NCBI RefSeq assembly: GCF_001649575.2 | Contig: NC_051451.1 | Span: 18,805,747 to 18,869,746, forward strand | Source: Kryptolebias marmoratus | Taxonomy: Eukaryota; Chordata; Actinopteri; Cyprinodontiformes; Rivulidae | Length of the DNA: 64,000 nucleotides | Direction of reading: 5' to 3' | In this document: piece after piece, positions 1 through 11,400 of the stretch | Numbering within the stretch: position 1 is the stretch's first letter | How the letters are laid out: each line of letters starts with the position of its first letter | The notes under the pieces: model-generated | What the model saw: only the letters and a program-made list of their open reading frames with translations | Told to the model about the DNA's origin: nothing | Databases searched by the model: none | Program-made: the position numbers and the translations under genes

Positions 1-502
1 AGAAATAATGTCACAAACTTCCCTTCTGTCCCTGACTGGTAGCTGGAAATGACGGCCAGAAGAGCGTTTGCGTGCGAGCAGTATGATCCTGCAGTGAAGA
101 TGACCTTTGACCTTGATTTAAAACTCTTCTCAGTTCCTCTTCAACTTCCCCTCTGTACTCGCGTGAAGATTTTCACGAGGTGCTAAGGATAGTTTCTTGA
201 GCGAGTTGCCATTCGGCTGCTTAATTTAAACCAAAATGATCACTCTGTGTCACATTCGAGGAGGACAAAAGGACGCTGTGAGAACAGATCTGCTGACATC
301 TGTTTCAATATTTGCTTTATTTGTAAAGTTGGAGGCAGGTTTGAAAACGGTTAGCTGACAGAAATGTGATCGACAGCAGAGGTCTTAAACCATAGTGTCT
401 TTGTTTGTGTTTTACTTCCTGGAAAGCATCACAAACCAAACTGGAAGCTGCACACTTACTTTGATCTAGCAAGCCAATTCATATTATATAAAAATTTAAA
501 GA

Positions 503-575
503 AGTGGTTCCTAAACTTTTTAGCTTTTGACTCACAAAACGTAACAATGGCAGAGGCTTGTGACCCCAAATATTG
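503..575. repeat. short interspersed repeat fragment, first copy
   Basis: The stretch reads like GGTTCCTAAACTTTTTAGC followed by a segment with GGCTTGTGACCCC. A second, similar stretch lies in a phactr2 intron near 17235-17300 (GTGGTTCTCAAACTTTTAGC, then GGCTTGTGGCCCC). Two related copies in one window suggest a dispersed repeat. The family was not identified. Confidence 0.45.
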
Positions 576-849
576 TCTCAAGTATTCAAATATTTAATAA
601 ATATTTGAAGCCTTTTTCCTTATTTTATGACTACTACTGTATGTATCATTTGTAATATAATTATGATGAAAATATGCTATTAGAGATCACTTTTAATTTA
701 ATTTGATTTCTGAAGATTATCAGACCTTTTGGGGAACTACAGTTTTAAAGTGTAGTGAAGTACAATGTTTTTTATCATAAAGAATGGATACAAAAAGTAA
801 AACTTTACCAATCCAAATGCATTCTGGATACAAATCATCAACTTAGGCT

Positions 850-1770
850 ATTTTAATATATTAAATACAACATTTTAGTTCAATATCTGGAAATCTGACT
901 GAATCGTAGCCAAATTCTTTCCCATTTGCAAAGGTTATTAGCTGTGGTGGCAGTCTTGAACTGTACTCCTTAATGCTAAAGTTTTAAACAGATTTTGCAC
1001 ATACTGTTCCAGAGGGCGATGTTTTTGTCAAATTTTGTGTTTTCTATGGTTGATAAACTGTGGCGGCCATCTTGTATTGGGTGGACTTCAAAGGTTATTG
1101 ATAAAGTTTAAAACTTAAGCGCTCCAAGTATGAGTTGTGGGGTGACTCTCAGCTACTACAACACCAAATTTTAGCACAATTTTTTTTTAACTGCCAGAGC
1201 CATTTATGCCTATTGCTAAAGTCAGCTAGCTGTGGCAGCCATCTTGCACTTGACAAAGTTAATGCTAAATTTTTTATCAGAGTTTGCGTGATCTTTTCAT
1301 GCTGATGAGGTTAGCTCTCAGCTACTACATCAAATTTTAGCTCAATAAATGCGAAACTGACTGAGTTATAGCCATTTCTGTGTATGCTAAGGTTGACAAA
1401 CTGTGGCGGCCATCTTGAATTGGATTTACTCCTAAAGTTAATAAAGTCTTAAACAAAAATCCTGAATAATCTATTAGTGTTCCAAGTGTGGGAATGATTG
1501 ACTACTACCACACCAAATTTTAGTTTAGATTTTGAAGAACTAACCGAGTTAAAGCCAATTGTAGCGGCCATCTTGAGTCTAATAAAGTTAATGCTGAAAT
1601 TCTTATTGAAGATTTTGCTTTACCTGTTAGTGCTCAGAGTATGCGATGCGGTGAGCTTTCAGCTACTACCATACCAAATTATAACTCAATGAATGTGAAA
1701 TTGACTGAGTTATGGCCTTTTCTGTGTACGCTAAGGTTGACAAACTGCGGCAGCCATCTTGGATTGGGTT
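850..1770 (-). repeat. diverged tandem array, unit about 170 bp
   Basis: The landmark TGTGGCGGCCATCTTG or a close variant recurs near 943, 1060, 1231, 1402, 1560 and 1746, giving spacings of roughly 117, 171, 171, 158 and 186 bp. Between landmarks the same order of phrases returns: AGCTACTACCACACCAAATTTTAG, GACTGAGTTATAGCC, TGTGTATGCTAAGGTTGAC. Read on the minus strand these are the internal phrases of the AAGATGGCC repeat family found elsewhere in the window, so the array looks like a local amplification of that element's middle part. It ends about 470 bp before the phactr2 start codon. Confidence 0.7.
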
Positions 1771-1829
1771 GACCGAAAGCAGCAAAATCTAAAAACTATA
1801 TCAGAAACCAGTGAGATGCTCGAGCTAAC

Positions 1830-2490
1830 GCACTCACTCTTGGTGTGCCTGTCGTCGTGTTTCTTCCTTCTCCCAGTCAGCGTGTAAAGTAAGGGCTGGA
1901 GGTGTCGGAGCCCCCCAGCAGCAGCCCCTCTCTAATCTGCATAACGGAATGAGAGGCACTTCTCAGCCGCTCACAGGACGAGACGAGGAGGTGGGAGGGG
2001 AAGTTACGATGCTGCGCGTGCGACCCAATCAGTCACTCCGTCAGTTGGTGAGGGAAACCAAAGTTTCCAGCGCCTCAGCCATCATCACCGAGCCAAACTT
2101 TTTTTTTTTTCCTTTTCTCTCTCGAAATGAACCGTCTCGGCGGCAGCGGAGCGAGCCTATGCGGGAGTAGAGGGCGGTTATAGCCGGTGGTTCGGGGTCC
2201 CGGTTCCCCCCTCCCCGGTTTGGCCCGGAGCTCGAGCTGAAATATGGGCCAGACCGCCGTGTCTGCCGTGTCTCAGGCGGCGAGCGGTGAGTGTGTTCCT
2301 GTCTTTCGCACATGCGTATGTATGTGTGTGCGTGTGTGCGCGCGTGCAGTCCACCCCTTCCTCTTGTTTCTCTCACGCGCGCACACAGTCCGCTATCTTT
2401 ATCCAGGAAGTCCGCTCAGTGTTATTATTATTAATGTTGTTTTTCTGTTTTCTCTCTTTTCGTGTCGTCGCAGAACTTCGACACGGTTGT
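1830..2490 (+). promoter_or_regulatory. CpG-rich promoter and first-exon region of phactr2
   Basis: Surrounding DNA is AT-rich and poor in CpG, but from about 1830, and strongly from 1940 to 2360, the sequence is GC-rich with many CpG pairs (CGGCGGCAGCGGAGCGAG near 2138, the CCGGTTTGGCCCGGAG stretch near 2215, CGCGCGTGCAG near 2340). It surrounds the phactr2 start codon, so it is read as a CpG-island promoter with the 5' UTR. No convincing TATA box was seen. The transcription start is not resolved; a run of 13 T lies at about 2099-2111 in the presumed 5' UTR. Confidence 0.6.
2244..2286 (+). CDS. phactr2: phactr2 exon 1 (start codon)
   Basis: Encodes [14 protein letters not shown] plus the first base of a Val codon, then donor GTGAGT at 2287. 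The N-terminal Met-Gly resembles the start of human PHACTR2 (MGQT) and could be an N-myristoylation signal, although that is inference. The start lies in the CpG-rich region, and an in-frame continuation past the donor has no family similarity. Confidence 0.88.
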
Positions 2491-5400
2491 AGCGAAGCGC
2501 TAAGTTGAAAAAAATGTTTATAATTCTTGCATCATTTTAAACGCGGTGTGTGTGTTTCTAAATTAGTCGCTGGCTGTGCTCCTCAGCTGCTGTAAAAAAA
2601 ACAGCCGGACAGCGTAAAAAGCTGTTTCTGTACGGCTGCTTTCATTGTGGCCACTGCCTTAAAGGAAAAGTTTGTGTATTTTTTTTTCTTTTTTTTTTTT
2701 TTTTTAGCAAACTAAACTGGGCCGAAGGGGAGCAGATTATAGTTTCAGCAAGTTTGTTTTCCTGCAAAAAGAAAAACAAACAAACAAACAAAAGCCACGG
2801 ATTAAAACGACTGCGTGACCATAACTCCATTTACTTTCAGTTCACCCAGTCAATAACACAGACTGGGTGTGTTTTAATAAAACGAAATGTGGAAAAAAAA
2901 GAAAAAAGAAACGGAAACACACGGCTTCTCTCAGTCTGGCTCATGTTTGAGAAGGTGTCACAGGAAATATCCGCACTTCTAGTTGACATTTCAGAGTTGC
3001 AGAACTGCAGATTTAGACTGAAACTCTCCCAATCTGATGATTATCTCACTGACTATTAAAAACACACACATTCAGATCCATAAAGTGTCAGAAAATACTG
3101 AAGATGACTCATTTCTGGAGTGCTAATCCCCACATTGTTGTTGTTGTTGTTGTTGATGATACCCATCTACACTATTGATATGGTCGTCAGCTAAAAAGAA
3201 AATTAATTTAATTGTTTAGTTGACAAGATTATACAAGCCCATGTGTTACAATTTTTAAGAAAATCTACTCAATTTTGCATGTTACAGTGAAAGGAATTGG
3301 TGAATTTGATCAAAAAAGGACAAAACAGAGCAGTTGTATGTAGGTGTTTATCCTCACAAGATGTAAAGGTATTTAAAAAAAATAATAATAATCAAGGACA
3401 CACATATTTTTACACAAATTACAGGTAAAAGCTGCACTACCATATTGTACAAACCTGTTACGCCGGCGTCAAGAAACGACTTAAAAGTTGACAGAAAAGT
3501 CTGAACATATCGATCACACGAGAGGGGGGGATTTAGTAAATGTTTGCAAAGACACAATTGTTTAATGTTGTTGTGTTTATTTAGGCAAATCCTTAAAAGG
3601 TCACCGAATTTCCTCATTTGATTTCTCCCACACCAGTGAAAATAAAGGGAAAAATCAAATGTGAGGGGAGGTTTCTAACAGGATTCACATGTTTCTTATA
3701 AGAGCAGCATGAGTGGGAGACGAAATTCAACTGTTGGGAAGATGAAACCAGCAGAACGGGGATCCTAACAATCGCTTAGCCCCAAAAGAACAGAACTTTC
3801 TGATTATTCTTGAGCATCAGAAGAACTGACTGTGTGTGTTTTGAAGAAGGAACGCCTGATCGATCAGGTGATCAGTGTTTCTTTTTAGAGAATCACCACA
3901 AATAAGGATAAAACTTTACGTTTTTTTCACTTTGTTGCAATTCAGTCCGACTTTTAAGCATAGTGCCCAACTCAGGCTTACAAAAATGTCAAATCCTTAC
4001 GTTTAATTTCAGTTACAGTTTGGTAAAGTTTGTACGGATGGAATCGAAGGCGCCCAGTTCAGTCGGTTCGTGCTCCGAGGCGGGGGGCGACGCACAACTC
4101 AAGGGAGGGGGGATTGAAAACAAACCGGACCTTTTTATGGCGTCAGCATTTAAAGTTAAACCCCGGCTGTTTCGTAGCTGACTTAAAACCGACTCGCGTA
4201 GGAGCCCGAGTCCATTACGATGATGAACGTGCTCCGGATGGCTGCATTATGGATTACATAACGGGGGCTGTGGCGCGCTTTAAACGCTGGATCTCCAGTG
4301 CTGAGAGCGGGAGCGGAAGTGTTTCTATCAGGATCTCGGTGGAAGATTATCAACATCAACCTTGGTATCCCTTGAGTCCTTGAGAAATTACGACTGTACA
4401 CTAAAACACAGTTAAGCCACAGCTTCCTGTTTGACTTGTTTCTGGGCTTCTCTATCAGGCCTATAAATGAAGCTGCGCTGCGGTTCTCTGGGTTTTAGAT
4501 TCGGAAGAAATGACCTAAGTGTTTAAACGGCAGCTAATGCCGAGCGCNNNNNNNNNNNNNNNNNNNNNGCCCCCCCCCCCCCCCCCCGCCCTCATGTCCT
4601 CATGTCCCGCACCTCCTTTTCGCCTTGTTCATCCTCCTTCTTTCCCTCCCTCTTTATTCCCTCTCCCACCGTCCGTCCTTCCAGTTCATGTTGCTCCTCC
4701 TTGATATCACCTTTTCCCTCTTTATTAGTTTTTTAGTCTTTTTTTTTGCCTCTTTCTCGCCTCCCCCCCCTCCTCCATCCCTCTTCCTCTGTTTGTGAGG
4801 TCTACTTCTTCTCTCCCTGGTGACTTGCAGTGAAGGAAGGAAGCCTCTCCCTTTCCCCTCCTCCTCAACACATGTCTCTTCTGTAACTTATGAAAAAAAC
4901 AAACAAAACAAAAAAAAAAAGACCCACTCCGGCTTTGTCACAAGACATTGTTTTTGCAGTTTCACACTGTGCTAAAGAATAAACGCCACGACGTGCAAAA
5001 TAACTCGTAGGTGACTGAAGTTTTGCATTTTTCTCCTGTTTGTAACGTGTTTAATTACAGCGTCACGCTGGCCCGTGTAACCTGACCCAAAGGTCATTTT
5101 GTTGTGTTTTAAACCAGCGGGCGATTACTTCATTAAGATGTTTGTTGTGTCACAGGTTGTGTTTTCAATTACGGCGCTACAGCTGCGATATATCCAAACC
5201 CTGACTCACTCTTCTCTTCTCTTTTTCAAAATAAAATACCTCATCGTGAAATCGGATCTGCAGTCATGGAGTTGAGTCATCTTAGGTGGATTTCAGCCCC
5301 ATCTTATTCACGCTGAAACGCTGTAATCTGTCTTTTTTGAGACTTTTGCTTTAACTTAAACTCCTACATGACTCAAACTAAAACTTCAGACTTTGTTTTG

Positions 5401-8400
5401 TTTTTTTTATTTACTCCGCTCGTCGATGCATCAGTCAGAACTTCCTGTTTATAAATGATCTGTTTTCAATCCTCAAAACAATTAAGATTTAGAAACATTC
5501 TGAAACTCCCAAATTTAGGTGACCTTGGCTTTGACAGGTCCAATCAAATGTTCATTCGTTAATATAAAAACAGTTTCTTCTAGTTTTAATACTACTGAGA
5601 CTCCCGCTGTGGCTGGAAAAAGGTACCTGTGTTTTATAATTTGTTCCACATTTATAAATCTCAGAAGTACAGCTCTTAGAAGCAGGTGTTTCAGATAGAA
5701 ACGACTCGGTGAAACGGGCTGTTTGCGCGCCTTCACAAAACTTCAACGAGAAGTTTGACAAATTTAAGAGCTTTACAAAAAAAACTTTGAACTGGAGGAC
5801 AAAAAAATGTTGGATTTTTCATTGAAGAAAAGGGAAAACAGTTTCTGCTTTAGAATAAATCCGTAATAAAATGAGTGAGACTTTTGTTGCTCGCTCAGTA
5901 AAGCTGATTGAAGCACAAAGCCGTTCGTTCTGTGTTCCCTGAATATGTCAGCAGCGCAGGGCTTTCCTGTTGCTTCATCATGTTCGAGCCTCAGATCTTC
6001 CCTTTTTTGTCTCAAAGCGCCCGTTTGTGATAACATCGCATCCCAGTAAATAAGAGAACATAAGAATTACTGATGGAGCAGAATGGCAGCGTGTGTCCTT
6101 TGCTGCCTTTCCTCGTTTTTTTCCCCTCCTCTTCTTTAAACTCAATATGTCGCCATTGACTCCCGGGCACTTTTTCTACGTTTTCCTCTACTCTCTGCCT
6201 TTTAGTCCCAAGCCCGTTGTCCCACTTTGGTCAGAGCCCCACACCAGAGGACATGAACTTGGTTTAATGGTGACGACTGCTGTTACTGATTTTCCTAGCA
6301 TTAGAGGCCCAAAGCAGCTGCCAAACGGCACCTATTGTTGTGATTTGATATCAACACAGGAACAGGAAATGTGTGTTTGTGTGTGAGAGCAAGAAAGTGT
6401 GTCCTAGTTAAGGCTCTGCCCGGCGCTTTTCCACCCCTTCATCCTGAGTTGCTGCGTTTTTGTTGCTGAAAGGCGAAGGCGGACAATAATAATCTGAAGA
6501 ACCACGGGACGAATGTTAACGAAGCTCTCAGAAAGGAATCGTTGGATGTACGTCTACAACTTAGTCAGCCTGCTTCAAGATGGTCACACTAGCCTACTGA
6601 CTAGAACCCAGTCCGTTTTACAGCTATTGAGCTAAATTTGATGTGGTAGTAGCTGAGAGTCATTCACAACACCTCCTCTTGTTCTTGCATGAAGTTGTTC
6701 ATAACGTTATTTTCAAACAGCTAAGACATTTCTCAACATTAGATGATCTTGGCCTAAAACTCTGGCATGAAAACTGGTGGATGACATCATTTCTTCAAGG
6801 AGTGCTAGGCCATTTTTTAAATTATTATTTTATGTGGTCACAGTCAGAGGATGAGCAAAATCCAATGAAAAATGTAAAAATATTACAGAAAAAAAATATC
6901 ACTCTGTCTCCTATACAGTGTGACCCGTGCTGGGAAAATGAGTCACAATGAGGAATTCTTTTAACATTAAGTTATTATTTTCAAATTCTCCGTCTCAAAA
7001 GCTTTCAAAATGTGTCGTAGTTTGTTGAAATTTGGCGATTTATCACCTGGCAACAAGCTGGTTTTGTTTATGAAATTTGAAAACTTGATTTTTTATTAGT
7101 CAGCAGTGATGTCAATTCCAGCCCTTTTTTTTTTTTTTAAAAAAAAAAGGGAATCCCTAAGCTTCACAATGCTGCCAAACATTATACGAAGGGATTTCCC
7201 AGCGCTACGGCAGCCAGCAGAGAGAAATGGGCATTTTCAAAGAAAATTATTAGGGTTATTTTTGGAGATATACCTGATGTACTTCAACTTAAAAGTAGAT
7301 TAAGAAAATTATACGCATTTTTAGTTATTGGGATCTCCAGATGGTGTCTTTATGAACACACACACACACAAAAAATCAATATTTTCACTTTTTTGCACTG
7401 TTCTCGTTTTGACTCATTTTGCCAGCCGGGTCACACATGGCCAGAAATTGACAGTCAGAACTTGTTTATGTTTATTTGATTAAAAAAAAAACCAAGCAGA
7501 TAAACCATTTGTTGATCCGTCTTCAGCAGCAGAGCGCCCTCTGAGGCTTTTTGCTGCTTGTTGGTGATTTTCAGCTCATGTCCGTCCGTTTAAATCGAGC
7601 CTCAAATGGCCACCAGCATCTAATATTGACATCAGCAATCTGTCAAAGCTTGTTAGAGCCAACCAATCAACAAAGTATTGATTCTTTTTTTTTTTTGAGC
7701 TAAAGAACAAAATATGGATTTCTCTAACTCTAAGGGCTGAATGGGAAAATATTACAGGAAATATTCAAACAATTGTGACTTTGGTGATGACGCATTCATT
7801 AATAAATACGGAAGCACCTGAATGATGTGGCTAACTCAGATGAGTCCTTTTTTTCTGCTTTGGTTTGATTAAAATATGTTGGGGTTTTTTCATTAAGATT
7901 TAAAGCAATCTGTTCAATACAACATGTCAGTCTTAAGTGAAATATGAAAACCAGAGGTGCTCACTTTTGTCGATAAATTGCAAACCAAAACCATAAAATG
8001 ATTGATTTACATTGTTTTTGTTGATCTGGATTGAAGTTGGACAAGACCAAATAAAACAAAAGAAAGCAGGTAAGCCTGCAAATGCTTAAAATCTTAGTAC
8101 CATACTCAGTTCGGCTCAAATCTTATAAGCAGAAATTGTTCTGATTTCTGAAACGTCAGGAGCGTAATCCGGCACAGAAACCTTATCTGAGCAGAAACTA
8201 ATGAGTCATGTTCCAGGTTGGAGCTCGTCTCTTTACGCTGACTGATCAGGCAGATTTTGTTGTTGAAAACCTTCTTTAACGTGAAAAAATCCCACGTTAC
8301 CTCTGTTTTATTTTTTCTCAGCCTTTTCAAACACTCACCCATAAGCGCCTAAACATTTATAGCAGGTTTACAGGAACGCATACGCATTTTAGGTTTAGGT

Positions 8401-11400
8401 TTAATAGTCAGCTGCAAAAATCAATTCAACAATCGGATTATTATGCCTTTACATATATAATGATGCTGGTGTGATTGGTGCCCTGTTTATATAATTGTGC
8501 ACTTGTGTTTCTTTGTTTTTTTTAGTCGACGGCCTGGAGAAATCGTCTGTGGCCAGCTGTGACGTGGTTGTAGACAACGCCGCCAACACCCAGAATGCTC
8601 CGGGATCTCGAACGCAGCGGGGAAAGCTGTCGTCGCTGGGAAAGATCTTCAAACCCTGGAAGTGGAGGAAGAAGAAAACCAGCGACAAGTTCCAGGATCT
8701 CTCCAAAGGTAGGCCGCTCTGTGCGGGGGCTGTGAGCGTTAAAGGCAAACGGAGGAGCGGCCGCCGATTTGTTCCCCTCAATCAAGGGCCTGGACAGTGT
8801 CGCGGCTTGTCTCCTTGGATTTGTGTGGAACATTAAGCCTAAATCAGAGCACTGTAGGTCCCAAAAAAAGCTTTGAAAGTAAACAACTCAAAGGTTTGTT
8901 TGGAACTCGTGCTGATTAATTCTTGAGCTGCCGGTGTGGAAACTAAAAGAGACAGAAAAAATCCAAATAGCAGAGACGTTTTCCCTCCTCTGCTGATGCT
9001 TTTATTTCTGAGCATCTATATAAGGTTTGCACCTTTTATTTCCCTTTCAGGACAACTTGCACAAAGAGAAATATTGGTTACCGATCTTACATATGTACCT
9101 CTGCATTCCACAGTAAATAAAACACATTGATTCTTATTTTCACCAGAGTTTGCACTAATCAGAATAGTTATAAAAGGATTATTATTTTTTGGATTACTGC
9201 TCTCACTAGAATTGTAAAAGTTTAAGAAGCTCCTTTTCTCATTTATCAAAGCGCTTTCCCAAAGGTGAAAGTCATTTTTTAAAACAAGTCTTTATCGCAG
9301 CTGTCATTTCTCGTCAGCTTTGATTGAATATGACTTGCTGAAGCACATTTCTGTAGTTTATTTTATTTTAAATAAGCATTGAACAGTTTTTTTTCTTCCC
9401 CTCTCTCCCGCTAGCTGTATTTTAGGATATCAATCAAAAACTTGAGCTGGTTTTGTTTGGTTCACAGGCAAAAAAAGGAGGAAAATTAAGCAAAAGAAAA
9501 TGAGCCTAAAAATAGGTTTAAATTTAATGAAACTCAAACAGGTGTCGGTTGTGTCAAGGTGTAGCAGTGTAATCGTTTTGGTCCCACTTCCTAATATGTG
9601 TCCCTTCATGAAAGATTTGTTAATGTTTTATAGTTTATTCATGAGTTTGTAAACACTCATTGACAATAAATGATAAAACAGTTATAAAATACTGTTCATT
9701 GAAGCAGGATCGCTATTTGGCAGGACCAGGTGCTGTACTTTGGCCCGGTCCCAAAACTGGCACTCCACCCTGTGCCCCCTCTATGAAGCGTATACTCCAT
9801 CAAAGTGCACAGAAGGGTTCGTGTGCGCAGGTTACAAGCATGCAAACATTGGAGAATTGGGACAGTACGGGTTACGTCATCGACTTGCGCCTCTGGGCCG
9901 TAACAGCGACATCGAACATGCTGGGCCCGGTCGCTGTTTCGGCATTTTAAGAAGGTGCCAGGTTGGGACACACTACGCACTCCAACCCTTCAGCGTGAAC
10001 GCGCATTTGAAGGGTGGAAGTGTGAGTACTGGGACCGGGCCTTAAATTTATTCAGGCAAATGTCATTTCCTGCGAGTTGCTCAGCTTACTTTTTGAACTA
10101 AATAACTTAATATGGTGAAATAAAATTTGCCTCTGCAGATGCTCATAGTGCTTACATGCAGATAATTACTGACTGTTTGATATTTAAAATCTAAATTGTG
10201 AAACAATGAGTGACGTAAAGCATCAGAAATGTCTTTAACCCTCAGAAATTGAGGTGTTTTGTGTTGTGACAACGGTGGGTTTTATTTGCATCAGCTGGCT
10301 CGACAAAACCTCAAACCTCAAACTCGGTGGTTACGGTTCCTCTTTGTTTATTCGGGCTTTTCTTCTTCAGGCAGTTTTACACGTTTCAGGTCCTTTTATG
10401 TGTCGTTTGATGCGTCTTCCAACCCAAAAGAAGAAAAAGCTGATGACCCTGACAGTTAATTCACAAGCATAGAGGGTTGTTTGAAGAGATGCGGGGAACA
10501 TAAAAACAAATCATTGCAGACCCAGATTACAGTCCACCTTTTTTTTTTTTTTTTTTGCTTTTTGTGTTTCAGTTCTGGAGAGAAAAATATCCACCAGACA
10601 AACGAGAGAGGAGCTCATAATGAAAGGAGTTCTCATTCCTGAACAAGGTTTGTAGGATTCACTTTTAAGTTAATTCAGCTCAAAGCACTCCTGTTTCCAC
10701 TTCAGTGTTGTTTTTACAGCATGTTTCAGAAAACATACACGTTTGCCTGTTTACTGAACTGAATTCAGAACATTTAAAAGCAGCATTAATTGTTTTTTCC
10801 TCCTTCGCAGATGAACCGATCAGCAGTGAAAATCTGAACGGCCATGCAACGTCCAGTTTGACTCCAGAGGAGGTCAAAGTGGACATCGAGTCTCCAGAAA
10901 CGCCCCTGGAGGAACAAGCCACCGGCCCAGAAAACACCAAGGGGAAAACAACAGGTACTTTTTGGACCAGCTTCTGTCTTGCTGGAACTGGCTGTTCCTT
11001 AACACAGAATATTTGTTTTATAATGAGTATAAACTGTTAAATCAGCTAGACAGCAAGTTAAATATTTGATTTAGAAATATAGCTTTATTTTTATATAGTA
11101 GTATTTAATATTGCTTGCTTCTTTTAGTTGTTTAGAAGTCCTGTCTTTAGTGTTTTGCAGTGTATCTGCAGCAGTTTTCTGGCTGGGATTTATGAGCAAA
11201 TTTTAATGTGTTCAAAAAGATGTTGCCATTACATCAGCCTGCAGCGAGCATCCTCATCCTGAGCCGTATCTCCTTCCCATAATGCTTCCCACTCCCACAG
11301 GCCTCTGCTCTTCAGAGTGATGCTGCTTAAGTGTTGTGCTGTTTTCATTCCAATCCTGTTAGCATTGAACTTGGAGCAATTTGCTTGTCAATAACCTGAA

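Noticed and set aside
2041..2376. Minus-strand frame of 111 codons over the phactr2 promoter
   Set aside because: Explained by the CpG-rich composition; overlaps the well-supported first exon of phactr2.
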